64,000 nucleotides of DNA from an uncultured Aeromonadaceae bacterium (GTDB lineage Bacteria > Pseudomonadota > Gammaproteobacteria > Enterobacterales > Aeromonadaceae), in assembly GCA_945957385.1 (NCBI GenBank), contig CAMFKP010000007.1, positions 24,542 to 88,541 on the forward strand, read 5' to 3'. Positions 9,183 to 18,714 of this stretch are shown here, piece by piece. Position 1 is the stretch's first letter. The number at the start of each line of letters is the position of its first letter. The translations under genes were made by a program, and so were the position numbers. Under the pieces are notes generated by a model that worked only from the letters and a program-made list of their open reading frames with translations, did not search any database and was not told where the DNA came from.

Positions 9183-10271
9183 TTACTTCAACTTCGGGGT
9201 TAGCGTCTGCACATCCTGGTTTTGCGCGCGATGGCGTAGACAATGGTCCATCAGCACCAAGGCCAGCATGGCTTCAGCAATCGGTACGGCACGAATACCA
9301 ACACAGGGATCATGACGCCCACGCGTGATCATTTCAGTCGCCGCGCCGTCCGTGGTGATGGTTTTACCAGGCACGGTAATGCTGGATGTTGGCTTCAGCG
9401 CCATGCTGACGACGATATCCTGACCCGAGCTGATGCCGCCTAAAATGCCGCCAGCATGGTTACTGAGGAACCCTTCGGGAGTCATTTCATCTCGATGCTG
9501 AGAGCCTCGCTGCTCAACCACATCGAAGCCATCACCGATCTCGACCCCCTTGACCGCATTGATCCCCATCATCGCATGGGCAATATCAGCATCCAGACGG
9601 TCGAACACCGGCTCGCCCAAGCCTACAGGGACATGACGTGCTACGACCTGCAGGCGTGCCCCAATAGAATCACCCTCTTTTTTCAGATCTCGCATGAATT
9701 CATCCAGCACATCCAGCTTGTCCGGATCGGCAAAGAAGAAGGGGTTGGTCTCAATGATATCCTGCTCAAACCGTTCGGCCTTAATCGGGCCAAGTTGCGT
9801 CAGATACCCAAAAATCTCAATCCCAAACACCTGCTTCAAGTACTTCTTGGCAATCGCGCCGGCCGCCACGCGCATCGCCGTTTCACGCGCCGAGGAGCGC
9901 CCACCGCCACGGTAGTCACGCACACCGTACTTTTGGTGATAGGTGTAGTCTGCGTGCCCCGGGCGAAACAGGTGCTGGATGTCGGAATAATCCTTGGAAC
10001 GTTGGTCCGTGTTTTCAATCAACAGGCCAATCGAGGTTCCCGTTGTCTTGCCCTCGAACACACCCGACAAGATCCGCACTTCATCAGCCTCACGACGCTG
10101 GGTCGTAAAGCGCGAGGTTCCCGGTTTCCGCCGATCCAGATCATGCTGTAGATCGGCCTCATTTAATTCCAGTCCCGGCGGGCAACCGTCAATGACCGCC
10201 CCTAATGCCAGACCATGGCTCTCGCCAAAGGTAGAAACCCGGAAAAGTTGTCCAAAGCTGTTCCCTGCCAT
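9183..10271 (-). CDS. aroC: Chorismate synthase
   Basis: 362 residues from ATG 10271 ([20 protein letters not shown]); the 15-residue upstream extension is not family-like. Chorismate synthase signatures are [18 protein letters not shown] near the N-terminus, then [20 protein letters not shown], and the second signature [20 protein letters not shown] at about 125-144. The enzyme performs the anti-1,4 elimination of phosphate from 5-enolpyruvylshikimate-3-phosphate, needing reduced FMN, as the last step of the shikimate pathway. It follows prmB by seven bases on the same strand, the prmB-aroC operon known from enterics. Length equals the E. coli enzyme within one residue. Confidence 0.96.
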   Translation of the reverse strand: MAGNSFGQLFRVSTFGESHGLALGAVIDGCPPGLELNEADLQHDLDRRKPGTSRFTTQRREADEVRILSGVFEGKTTGTSIGLLIENTDQRSKDYSDIQHLFRPGHADYTYHQKYGVRDYRGGGRSSARETAMRVAAGAIAKKYLKQVFGIEIFGYLTQLGPIKAERFEQDIIETNPFFFADPDKLDVLDEFMRDLKKEGDSIGARLQVVARHVPVGLGEPVFDRLDADIAHAMMGINAVKGVEIGDGFDVVEQRGSQHRDEMTPEGFLSNHAGGILGGISSGQDIVVSMALKPTSSITVPGKTITTDGAATEMITRGRHDPCVGIRAVPIAEAMLALVLMDHCLRHRAQNQDVQTLTPKLK

Positions 10272-10278
10272 AACGTTC

Positions 10279-11214
10279 TCAACTCCTGTATGCAGCAAAA
10301 CGATCGGCCACAGCATCCAGCTCGGCCTTGGTCATCATAAAGACACCATGTCCACCCTGTTGAAATTCAATCCAACGGAATGGCACATCCGGATACTGAG
10401 CCTCAAGGTGGACATAACTGTTACCCACTTCAACCACCAGTACCCCATGTTCATGCAGGAAATCCCCTGCCTGGGCCAGAATCCGTTTTGCCAAAATCAG
10501 GCCATCGTCGCCAGCCGCCAAGGCCAGTTCTGGCTCATGATGAAATTCATCTGGCAGATCCGCCATGTCCTCTGCATCTACGTACGGTGGATTGGAGACG
10601 ATCAGATCATATTTGTCGCCAGCCGGCAGCGCCGAAAACAGATCAGAGCGCATCGGAATCACTTGCTGCTCCAACCCATACATGTCGATATTGATCTGGG
10701 TAACATCCAACGCATCTGGCGAGATATCGATGGCATCAACCTCGGCCTCAGGGAAGGCTTGCGCCAGCGCTATCGCGATACAACCTGACCCCGTGCACAT
10801 ATCCATCACCCGGGTAGGTTCCTGTTGCAGCCAAGGCGCGAAACGTTGGCTAATCAATTCGCCAATCGGCGAGCGCGGAACGATAACCCGTTCATCGACA
10901 TAAAATTCAAGACCGCAAAACCATGCTTTGTTGGTCAGATAGGGGGCCGGGATCCGTTCATCCACCCGCCGGTAGACCAGCTCGGCGATAAGTTGACGTT
11001 CGGAGTGGGTCAAACGTGACGACCGGATCTCCTCGCTGATATAGGGCGGCAGATGCAATGCGGGTAAAACCAATTGCACCGCCTCATCCCAGGCATTATC
11101 CGTCCCATGGCCATAAAACAGCCCGGCCTCATTGAAACGAGAAACGGCCCAGCGCATCAGGTCATTGACCGTCACCAGCTCGTTGACTGCCTCGTCGATG
11201 ATTATCTTTTCCAA
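10279..11214 (-). CDS. prmB: Ribosomal protein uL3 glutamine N5-methyltransferase
   Basis: 311 residues. The SAM-binding motif [20 protein letters not shown] is at about 139-158 and the glutamine-methyltransferase catalytic motif [11 protein letters not shown] at about 206-216. The start is TTG at 11214, which aligns with the MDKI start of E. coli PrmB (here [13 protein letters not shown]) and has GGAGG seven bases upstream, so the non-ATG start is well supported. PrmB methylates a glutamine in ribosomal protein L3 and aids large-subunit assembly. It is the first gene of a two-gene unit with aroC and diverges from smrB, which starts 62 bases away. Confidence 0.95.
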   Translation of the reverse strand: MEKIIIDEAVNELVTVNDLMRWAVSRFNEAGLFYGHGTDNAWDEAVQLVLPALHLPPYISEEIRSSRLTHSERQLIAELVYRRVDERIPAPYLTNKAWFCGLEFYVDERVIVPRSPIGELISQRFAPWLQQEPTRVMDMCTGSGCIAIALAQAFPEAEVDAIDISPDALDVTQINIDMYGLEQQVIPMRSDLFSALPAGDKYDLIVSNPPYVDAEDMADLPDEFHHEPELALAAGDDGLILAKRILAQAGDFLHEHGVLVVEVGNSYVHLEAQYPDVPFRWIEFQQGGHGVFMMTKAELDAVADRFAAYRS

Positions 11215-11276
11215 AACCGCCTCCGGGTCGAGTAGAATCGGCTCATGTGTCCATGAGTTATACAGGTACCTGATTA

Positions 11277-11822
11277 ATGAAGAAAAACAGCACGCTCGAT
11301 GAACAGGATCTCGCCCTGTTTCGCGACGCCGTAGCCGGTACCCGTCAAATAAAGCAGGATACCATAAGTCCCGTCCACAGGACGGTCAAGCAGAAAGCAC
11401 TGCAGCGCGAAGTCCGCGAAAACCTGGGCGTCGGCCACTATTTTTCCGACGAGTTTATTCCCTATCTCGACGAAGAGGGGCCGATGCGTTATGTGCGAAG
11501 TGATGTCTCCAGCTACGAAGTCAAAAAGCTGCGGCGCGGTGACTACTACCCGGATATGTTGCTTGATCTGCATGGTTTAAGTCAGCAACAGGCAAAACTC
11601 GAACTCGCTGCACTGCTGGAAGCCTGCCGTCGCGAACAGATCCGTTGTGCCTGTGTGATGCATGGCCACGGCCAGAACATTCTGAAGAAGCAGGTTCCGC
11701 GCTGGCTAGCACAACATCCTCTCGTCGAAGCCTTCCACCAGGCGCCACGGGAATGGGGCGGCGATGCCGCTTTGCTGGTGTTGATAGAACAAAGCGACCC
11801 AGCAGCCATTCCACACCGCTAG
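11277..11822 (+). CDS. smrB: Smr-domain endonuclease SmrB (ribosome rescue)
   Basis: 181 residues. The N-terminal helical extension (about 1-90) contains the ribosome-binding region typical of SmrB, and the C-terminal Smr domain shows the two catalytic motifs LDLHG (about 99-103) and [10 protein letters not shown] (about 124-133). SmrB recognises collided ribosomes and cleaves mRNA between them to trigger tmRNA rescue. It is divergent from prmB and convergent with the methyltransferase gene at 11833, ten bases away. Length agrees with E. coli SmrB (183). Confidence 0.93.
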   Translation: MKKNSTLDEQDLALFRDAVAGTRQIKQDTISPVHRTVKQKALQREVRENLGVGHYFSDEFIPYLDEEGPMRYVRSDVSSYEVKKLRRGDYYPDMLLDLHGLSQQQAKLELAALLEACRREQIRCACVMHGHGQNILKKQVPRWLAQHPLVEAFHQAPREWGGDAALLVLIEQSDPAAIPHR

Positions 11823-11832
11823 TGACCATCAT

Positions 11833-13044
11833 TTAGTGACGACGTCGAGCCTCAATCAACAGATTGCGTGGTGTCAGGGTGCGCGCACAAAACTCGCTGA
11901 CCTTGACATCATAACCTTGCTCTTCCAGATAACAGGCACGGTCCAGAACCAGCCATAACTCCAATGGGCGGCGAAATAGCTGACGCACCCATTCCATTCG
12001 TGCCACCACAGGTAAACGCCCGGCCCCGTCCACCAGCGATTTCGCCACGGCGTCGGTATCCGGTTTCGCATGCAGTAACCCCTTCAGTTCCAATGCCCAA
12101 TCGACAAAGACACGGTAGTCCCCACTGAGCAGATGGCGTGGAATCGCGGGTAATGGCAGATAGTTATCCTGATCACGGAGCCTGCGTTGCAACAGATCAA
12201 ATGCCAGGCGCCATGTCAGTTCAGTGTTTCGTAACCGCCGTTCACGAGCGCCGGCCGTCACCGTCTCTTGCACAGCAAGGCGTAAATCACTCCGCGTCAG
12301 CTGCAACTTGCTCGCCTGGGCGAGTACCGACAGCGGGCGATACGGCTGTTGGCGGGAGAGGTGATAACAACATGGCGAGAGCGTAATGGCACTGACCCCC
12401 GCAGCGACACCTCGCTCCAGCAGGGCTACATGCAGATCATCACAGGCGTGCAGTGCAACGGCATGCTGCTGTTGGCATAGATAATGGTTCGATTCTTCAG
12501 CCAAGACATCGGCACAAACAAACTGCTGATCGACGTGGCTTCTTCGCGCCAACGTCTGTCCGACCTGGCACAACTCCCGCTGCCATTCCAACGCTACAAC
12601 CGGTTGCTGCCGACGCCATCCCAACAGTCGCCCCAGATGTCCTTTTCCGGCGCACCATTCCATAAAAGGTAACGCGTAATCGGCCGTGGCCGCCTCGAAG
12701 CAACGAATCTGCTGCCACTTCCGTCCCGGCACGAATGTTGATAACCCAGCCGGCAGTTCCGTCAGTTGCGGCTGCAATCGCGGTAGGTACGTAAGGCGCT
12801 GCACCTGCTCAGCATCTGCTAGCCAGGGAGCCAGCCAGCGAGCCCGCGTGGTCATATCCTCATCATCAAGCAGTTGAGGCAGGCTCAGCTGATCCAGCGC
12901 AGCACACAAATCAGGATGTTGATTACGCCAGCACACGTCATGCCAGTGAAAAGGCTGGCATTGCCAAAAAGCCCGATAACGCATGAGCTGTGTATCAAGC
13001 GCCATGAAGCGTACGGCCAAATCGGAGCGAGGTGTCGTTCTCAT
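11833..13044 (-). CDS. SAM-dependent methyltransferase, Methyltransf_32-like
   Basis: 403 residues. A class I methyltransferase core is recognisable: motif I is PFMEWCAGKGHLGRLLGW (about 127-144), followed by an acidic residue after VVALEW, and a later HACDDLHVALLERGV and ITLSPCCYHLS segment resembles the METTL25/RRNAD1-like Methyltransf_32 family. The N-terminal 110 residues and the C-terminal 150 residues are outside the core and have no recognised domain. Substrate unknown; RNA is plausible from relatives but unproven. It is a single-gene unit between convergent smrB and the divergent exchanger gene. Confidence 0.78.
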   Translation of the reverse strand: MRTTPRSDLAVRFMALDTQLMRYRAFWQCQPFHWHDVCWRNQHPDLCAALDQLSLPQLLDDEDMTTRARWLAPWLADAEQVQRLTYLPRLQPQLTELPAGLSTFVPGRKWQQIRCFEAATADYALPFMEWCAGKGHLGRLLGWRRQQPVVALEWQRELCQVGQTLARRSHVDQQFVCADVLAEESNHYLCQQQHAVALHACDDLHVALLERGVAAGVSAITLSPCCYHLSRQQPYRPLSVLAQASKLQLTRSDLRLAVQETVTAGARERRLRNTELTWRLAFDLLQRRLRDQDNYLPLPAIPRHLLSGDYRVFVDWALELKGLLHAKPDTDAVAKSLVDGAGRLPVVARMEWVRQLFRRPLELWLVLDRACYLEEQGYDVKVSEFCARTLTPRNLLIEARRRH

Positions 13045-13190
13045 CGTTGCCAGAGGTTATCTAAACGGGAGGTGCAGTATACCGGCTCCGAATCTACAGA
13101 TAGATGCAGTTTTAGTTGCGCTGTCATCTTCTTTAATTAACTACCATCAAGCATAATTAGCAGCATATCTATCCACTTAATCTCCATAAC

Positions 13191-14876
13191 ATGATTCTTG
13201 ATATTGGTAACATGCTCCATATAAACGACGTCATGCTGATTTTCATGGTGCTGGTTTTTGGGCTGTTGCTGGGCAAAGTCCGACTCGGAAATTTCCAACT
13301 TGGTAATACAGTCGGCGTCATGAGCAGTGCGCTGCTGTTTGGACACCTGGGTTTTACCATCAATCCAGCCGCCGGCAATATTGCGTTTATGATGTTCATC
13401 TTCGCGGTCGGGGTAGAAGCCGGGCCGCATTTTTTTAGTGTTTTTCTGCGGGATGGCCTGCGTTATATCAGCCTGTCGCTGGTCATTCTCGCGACCGCGA
13501 TGCTGTTGACCTATCTGTTTGCGTCGCTGTTTGATCTGGGGCCTGGTCTGGCGGCCGGCATTCTGGCCGGTGCGCTGACCTCAACACCGGCGCTGGTCGG
13601 GGCACAAGATAGTTTGCAAAGTGGCTACCTGACCTTACCGCATAATGCCAGCATCAGCGCCATGCTCGATAACATGAGTGTCGGTTATGCGCTGACCTAT
13701 ATGATCGGCTTGATCGGACTCATCATACTTGTACGCTACCTCCCTTCCCTGTTCGGTCTCGATCTGCGCGCCGAAAGCCACAAAATTGCGCGAGAGCGTG
13801 GTTTGGGTGGCGGACAAAGCAAAACCTATTTACCGATTATCCGGGCTTACCGGGTTGGTCCGGAGATGGCGCGTTGGATAGATGGCCGCTCACTACGCGA
13901 AACCGGCATCTATCCACACACAGGCTGTTATGTCGAACGTTTGCGACGCAATGGCATCATAGTCGCCAGTCCCGATGGCAATACCGTTTTGCAGGAAGGG
14001 GATGATATAGCGCTATTAGGTTATCCGGAAAGCCATGAAAAACTCGACCTGAGCTACCGTACCGGCAAGGAGGTGTTTGATCGCGATCTGCTGGATCTGC
14101 AAATTGTCACCGAAGAGATAGTGGTTAAAAACGATAATTACGTTGGTCGTTATCTGGTGGAACTGAATCTCACAGGCAAAGGCTGTTTTTTGAACAGCAT
14201 CGTGCGCTCACAAATCGAAATGCCCCTGGATCGGAACATCATGCTGCAAAAAGGGGATGTTCTACAGATCAGTGGTGAGCGCCATCGCCTGGAACGCTTG
14301 GCTAGCCGCATCGGTTTTATCAGCATCCACAGCCAAGCTTCGGATCTGGTTGCTTTCAGCGCGTTTTTCATTTGTGGCTTATTAATCGGTAGCATCTCAC
14401 TGGTGTTTGGCCATTTTCAGTTCGGACTGGGCAATGCCGTCGGCCTGTTGTTCGGCGGTATCTTGATGGGTTACCTAGGATCGACCCATCCAACCATGGG
14501 TTACATACCGCCAGGCGTGTTGCGCTTTATCAAGGATCTGGGGCTGGCTCTGTTTATGGCCAGTATTGGCCTCAAGGCCGGAACCGGCCTCGCCAGCCAC
14601 CTGAATGATACCGGCTGGATAGTACTGGTGGTGGGTGCCCTGGTGGCCATCATCCCAGTTTTGGTAGGCTACTTGTTCGGCATTCATGTTCTAAAGATGA
14701 ACCCAGCACTCTTGCTTGGCGCCATTACCGGGGCTCGCACCTCGGCACCCGCAATGGAGGTCGTCAATCACCTCGCCGATAGCTCTATACCTGCATTAGG
14801 TTATGCCGGCACTTATGCCGTCGCGAACGTCATGCTGACATTGGCAGGAGCCTTGATGATCAGCCTCTGGTTTTAA
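13191..14876 (+). CDS. ybjL: Aspartate:alanine exchanger family transporter (YbjL-like)
   Basis: 561 residues, identical in length to E. coli YbjL. Each half has five or so membrane helices (13191-13790 and 14330-14873), separated by two cytosolic TrkA-C (RCK-C) domains around residues 205-375, seen as EMARWIDGRSLRETGIYPHT and VGRYLVELNLTGKGCFLNS. The conserved ILAGALTSTPALVGAQD and LLGAITGARTSAPAMEVV repeats are the AspT-family duplicated motif. E. coli YbjL has been linked to amino-acid export, but the substrate here is not known. No strong ribosome site precedes ATG 13191; an ATG at 13212 is an alternative start. Confidence 0.88.
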   Translation: MILDIGNMLHINDVMLIFMVLVFGLLLGKVRLGNFQLGNTVGVMSSALLFGHLGFTINPAAGNIAFMMFIFAVGVEAGPHFFSVFLRDGLRYISLSLVILATAMLLTYLFASLFDLGPGLAAGILAGALTSTPALVGAQDSLQSGYLTLPHNASISAMLDNMSVGYALTYMIGLIGLIILVRYLPSLFGLDLRAESHKIARERGLGGGQSKTYLPIIRAYRVGPEMARWIDGRSLRETGIYPHTGCYVERLRRNGIIVASPDGNTVLQEGDDIALLGYPESHEKLDLSYRTGKEVFDRDLLDLQIVTEEIVVKNDNYVGRYLVELNLTGKGCFLNSIVRSQIEMPLDRNIMLQKGDVLQISGERHRLERLASRIGFISIHSQASDLVAFSAFFICGLLIGSISLVFGHFQFGLGNAVGLLFGGILMGYLGSTHPTMGYIPPGVLRFIKDLGLALFMASIGLKAGTGLASHLNDTGWIVLVVGALVAIIPVLVGYLFGIHVLKMNPALLLGAITGARTSAPAMEVVNHLADSSIPALGYAGTYAVANVMLTLAGALMISLWF

Positions 14877-14904
14877 CCCACTGGGCAACGATCTGATATA
14901 TGGT

Positions 14905-14933
14905 AAAAAGGGCTGTCATTGACAGCCCTTTTT
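14905..14933. terminator. Intrinsic terminator after the YbjL-like gene
   Basis: AAAAAGGGCTGTC / GACAGCCCTTTTT stem with an ATT loop, then TATTTG. It lies between convergent genes, ending at 14876 (plus) and 14962 (minus). Confidence 0.88.
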
Positions 14934-14961
14934 ATTTGTTCATCCAGCCAAGGGCAGGATT

Positions 14962-15165
14962 TCACGCCGCCTTGGACAACTGGGAAATCGTGGTGTTGAC
15001 TTCACTGACGGTGGTCTTGTGCAACGTATCCGCCTCTTTAGGCAGCTTCAGTTGACCACCTTCAAATTCATATCCACCCCGTCCGTGGATATACAGACGC
15101 CCCTTGAAAAACGTTTTCACATACTTGGCGATCATTAACGGCAAGTATTTTTTGAAGATTCTCAT
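14962..15165 (-). CDS. Small conserved-looking basic protein, unknown
   Basis: 67 residues from ATG 15165 (MRIFKKYLPLMIAKYVKTFF), preceded by AAAGGGA at a good distance; the frame extends 15 codons further without support. The N-terminal half is amphipathic and basic (KKYLPLMIAKYVKTFFKGRL), followed by YIHGRGGYEFEGGQLKLP, a compact beta-like segment, and a polar helix. No signal peptide or known domain is recognised. The clear ribosome site and separate promoter region argue that it is a real gene. Membrane-surface association through the amphipathic helix is conjecture. Confidence 0.68.
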   Translation of the reverse strand: MRIFKKYLPLMIAKYVKTFFKGRLYIHGRGGYEFEGGQLKLPKEADTLHKTTVSEVNTTISQLSKAA

Positions 15166-15302
15166 TATTAGGATCCCTTTCGTGTGCCACATGAAAGTAG
15201 ACATCAGCATACGCGAAAAAGTTCCAATAAACTGCGATTAATGTCTGTTACATCACACTGTTACAGTGGAATATTCCACAACACTGGGTGAGATCACAGT
15301 TC

Positions 15303-15761
15303 TTATAGCCGTTGCGGCGACTGTTGCCACAACAAGCTCCCTCTCCCTTGCTCCAACTCGACTGCCGCCATCGCCGACGTCACGAACATCGGGGGCATGA
15401 CCCCTGGCACCAGATTAGCCACCAGATAACCTACCAACGGTAAATGGCTGATTACCAGACACTGCTGGGTTTCGGATTCAAGAGCATACAGATAATCTGT
15501 AAGCGCTGAGGCATCACCATGTGGAACCAGATCATCCATGGTCTGCATCATCGCGTCCGGAAACAGCTCAGCAATGGTCTGCCATGTTTGCTGTGCCCGC
15601 AGATAGGGACTCACCAGCACGCGTACCGGCCCTGTCATCTGCGGCTGCAACCAAAGCGCCATGGCGCGTGATTGCTGGCGCCCCAATGCTGTCAGCGCAC
15701 GGCTGGCATCGTGATCGGCGCCCAATACTGCATCACCATGACGCATTATTACGACTTTCAT
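15303..15761 (-). CDS. sixA: Phosphohistidine phosphatase SixA
   Basis: 152 residues. The histidine phosphatase motif MRHGDA is at residues 6-11 (catalytic His8), with a second signature VLVSPYLRAQQTW and the conserved LVISHLPLVGYLVANLVPG containing the second catalytic histidine. It ends with PPMFVTSAMAAVELE, as in E. coli SixA. SixA removes phosphate from histidine phosphotransfer domains such as ArcB and from the nitrogen-PTS protein NPr. It diverges from the M16 peptidase gene. A second, different histidine-phosphatase gene is found at 55566-56057. Confidence 0.92.
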   Translation of the reverse strand: MKVVIMRHGDAVLGADHDASRALTALGRQQSRAMALWLQPQMTGPVRVLVSPYLRAQQTWQTIAELFPDAMMQTMDDLVPHGDASALTDYLYALESETQQCLVISHLPLVGYLVANLVPGVMPPMFVTSAMAAVELEQGRGSLLWQQSPQRL

Positions 15762-15897
15762 CTACACCTGTTCCCAAAGCGTATTCACAACATCGCGAGT
15801 TTACTGAGTTGGCAGGATAGCCACAATGGGATAACGGCAGAAATACGGTTTGCACCCACTGGCTAGCCAGTCAATAATAACCTTGCAGATCAATAAA

Positions 15898-18714
15898 ATG
15901 AGCCTATCCATGGTTTCTGAAGCCTCGCATCTTTCGATTCAACACAGCCCGAATGATCACCGTACCTACGAATACCTGACGCTTGAGAACCAGCTCCGTG
16001 TATTACTGATCGAAGATGCCCGCTGCGAAAAATCCGCGGCAGCGTTGGCAGTCAATGTGGGCCATTTTCAAGATCCGCCTGATAGGCTCGGGATGGCACA
16101 TTTTCTTGAACACATGTTGTTTCTAGGCACGGAGCGCTACCCGGACGCCGGTGAATATCAAGCGTTCATTTCGCGTCATGGTGGCAGTAATAACGCGTGG
16201 ACGGGTACGGAATTCACCAACTACTACTTCGATATCCGGCACCATGCCTTCGCAGAAGGCTTGCACCGTTTCTCGCAGTTTTTCATCTGTCCAACGCTCG
16301 ATCCTGCGTTAGTTGACAAAGAGCGCAATGCCATCGACTCCGAATACCGGCTCAAATTGACGGATGACGTCCGTCGCAGTTACCAGGTACATAAAGAGAC
16401 AGTTAATCCCGATCACCCTTTTGCTAAATTTTCGGTTGGAAACTGGGATACGCTTGGTGATCGTGCCGATAGCGTAATTCGAGATGAATTGCTGGCGTTT
16501 TATCAGCAGCAATACAGTGCCGAACGGATGACGCTGGTGATCCACTCCTCTCAACCGTTGGCCCGTCTCAGGCAATGGGCGCTGGAGTTCTTTTCGGCGA
16601 TCCCCTGCCGATCTTTGCCGCAACCAGAGATAACGATCCCCCTCTATCGACCACAGGATCTGGCCATCCGCATCCAGATCCAGCCGGTGCGTGAAAGCCG
16701 CAAACTCGTGGTGACCTTTGCATTGCCGGGTATTGATGGCTTCTATCGCACCAAGCCACTGACGTTTCTAAGCCACCTGCTCGGTTATGAGGGTAAAGGC
16801 AGTCTTTATGCCTGGCTGCGCAACCAGGGCTGGATCAACACCCTCTCCGCAGGCAGTGGGGTTGGGGGTAGTAATTTCAAGGACTTTGCTGTCAGCTTCG
16901 GACTCACCCCTGAAGGGCTGCATCATGAAAACAGCATCATAGAGCAGTTGTTCGCCTATCTGGCACTGATACGTGAACAGGGCGTTGAAGCATGGCGCTA
17001 TCAGGAAAAACGTTCGGTCCTCGATCTGCTATATCGTTATCAAGAAGGCAGTCGCCCCATCGATAATGTCGCTCATCTAGCGGTCAATATGCATCATTAC
17101 GCTCCAGAACATATCGTCAGCGGTGACTATCTGATGGAGTGGTTTAATCCGGCCGAAATTCACGCCATGCTCGATTATATGGTGCCTGATAATATGCGCA
17201 TTCAACTGGCCGCACCTGGTATCGCCACTAACCGCACCGCGCGCTGGTATGATACGCCATATCAGGTCGACCCTATCGAAAGTGTCTGGCTGCGGCGCTG
17301 GCGTGAGGCCGCGCCCTCGCCTCAGCTGCTATTACCCGAGCCCAATCCGTTCATCTGTGATCGGCCGCAAGCGCATCCCGTACAACATGTCCATGCCATT
17401 CCACAGTGTTTGATTGACCGCAGCGGGATCCGGGTGTGGCATCTGCATGACGCAGAATACCCAGTTCCCAAGGGTTCACTCTACATCGCTGTCGACAGTG
17501 AGCATGCGGTGCGCTCTCCGCGCCACATTGCCCTGATGCGGCTGACGGTCGAATTGCTGATCGATCATCTCAATGAGCTGACCTATCCTGCTGAAATTGC
17601 CGGACTCAGTTACGATATCTATGCCCATCAGGGGGGGTATACGCTGCAACTGTCAGGTTTTAGCAGCCGTCTCCCACGCCTGCTGGAACTGATATTGAAA
17701 AATCGCACCTTTGGGCGCGTCGATCCCACTCGATTTGCCATTATCCGTCAGCAATTACTGCAAAATTGGCAAAATCAGAACAAAGGACGGCCGATCTCGC
17801 AGCTGTTCTCGCACCTGACCAGCGTACTGCAGCCAAATAACCCGCCAGTCGAACTGTTGATTCCCTATCTACAAAGCGTCAGTCACCAGGAGTTGCCGGA
17901 ATTTGTGCGCCAACTGTATAAGGCAGTCCATCTGGAAGTTCTAGCCCACGGTGATTGGTTAGAAGAAGATGTCAGAAAAATAGCCGGCCTGCTGGAACAC
18001 GAACTAACGCCGTTAAGTCTGCCTAGCCGTGAAACTCGACGTCAGTTGATCAACATTGCCCAGCAAGGAACCTTCATTTGCGAGCGACCCTGCGCCCATG
18101 CGGACTCTGCGGTACTGGTTTACTACCAATCCAGCGGCACCCAACCTGAGGACATCGCCTGCTTTACATTGGCCAATCACCTGCTCTCTTCACATTTTTT
18201 CCACGAGCTCCGAACCCGCCAACAACTCGGTTATGTGGTCGGCACCGGCAATTTGCCGTTGAATCGTCATCCTGGGCTGATCTTGTATGTGCAGTCGCCC
18301 GTTGCCGGCCCGCGCGCCCTGCTTGATGCGATTGAGTTGTTTATTGATGACTTTTATCTGCAACTGATGGAGCTCAATGAACAGACCTGGCAAGAGAGCA
18401 AACAGGGACTATTGAATCAACTGCTGGAAAAAGATGCCAATCAACGCACCCGCAGCCAGCGGCTGTGGGTCAGTATCGGCAGTCGCGATTTTCTGTTCAG
18501 CCAGCGTGAACGTGTTGCCGATGTGGTCCGGCACATGACGCGCGCCGAATTAATCCGCTTCTTGCGTTCATTACGGAGTCAACAGTCTGACCGACTGATC
18601 CTGTGCAGCTATGGGGACGCCCATGCCGACTCCGAACGTATTGAGGAAGGTACCCACATCGGCGATCTGAGCGAGTTTCAGCAACGCAGCGACAAATTCT
18701 CCAACTTGGCCTAA
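15898..18714 (+). CDS. ptrA: Insulinase-family (M16) zinc metallopeptidase, protease III-like
   Basis: 938 residues from ATG 15898; upstream TTG 15850 and downstream ATG 15910 are possible but less likely, and no strong ribosome site decides. The inverted zinc motif HFLEHMLFLGT is near residue 70 with the downstream glutamate in the NAIDSEYRL segment, and R/Y substrate-binding residues lie in the C-terminal half (RTRQQLGYVV), giving the four-domain 'clamshell' architecture of insulysin/pitrilysin. There is no signal peptide, so unlike E. coli PtrA it may be cytoplasmic. It sits beside sixA, as in vibrios. Its stop codon overlaps the vgrG stop on the other strand (18711-18714). Confidence 0.9.
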   Translation: MSLSMVSEASHLSIQHSPNDHRTYEYLTLENQLRVLLIEDARCEKSAAALAVNVGHFQDPPDRLGMAHFLEHMLFLGTERYPDAGEYQAFISRHGGSNNAWTGTEFTNYYFDIRHHAFAEGLHRFSQFFICPTLDPALVDKERNAIDSEYRLKLTDDVRRSYQVHKETVNPDHPFAKFSVGNWDTLGDRADSVIRDELLAFYQQQYSAERMTLVIHSSQPLARLRQWALEFFSAIPCRSLPQPEITIPLYRPQDLAIRIQIQPVRESRKLVVTFALPGIDGFYRTKPLTFLSHLLGYEGKGSLYAWLRNQGWINTLSAGSGVGGSNFKDFAVSFGLTPEGLHHENSIIEQLFAYLALIREQGVEAWRYQEKRSVLDLLYRYQEGSRPIDNVAHLAVNMHHYAPEHIVSGDYLMEWFNPAEIHAMLDYMVPDNMRIQLAAPGIATNRTARWYDTPYQVDPIESVWLRRWREAAPSPQLLLPEPNPFICDRPQAHPVQHVHAIPQCLIDRSGIRVWHLHDAEYPVPKGSLYIAVDSEHAVRSPRHIALMRLTVELLIDHLNELTYPAEIAGLSYDIYAHQGGYTLQLSGFSSRLPRLLELILKNRTFGRVDPTRFAIIRQQLLQNWQNQNKGRPISQLFSHLTSVLQPNNPPVELLIPYLQSVSHQELPEFVRQLYKAVHLEVLAHGDWLEEDVRKIAGLLEHELTPLSLPSRETRRQLINIAQQGTFICERPCAHADSAVLVYYQSSGTQPEDIACFTLANHLLSSHFFHELRTRQQLGYVVGTGNLPLNRHPGLILYVQSPVAGPRALLDAIELFIDDFYLQLMELNEQTWQESKQGLLNQLLEKDANQRTRSQRLWVSIGSRDFLFSQRERVADVVRHMTRAELIRFLRSLRSQQSDRLILCSYGDAHADSERIEEGTHIGDLSEFQQRSDKFSNLA

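Noticed and set aside
9456..10151. 231-codon plus-strand frame antisense to aroC
   Set aside because: Chorismate synthase signatures on the minus strand are decisive; this is a shadow frame.
15850..15897. Upstream TTG start for the M16 peptidase
   Set aside because: It would add 16 residues without family support or a ribosome site, so ATG 15898 is preferred.
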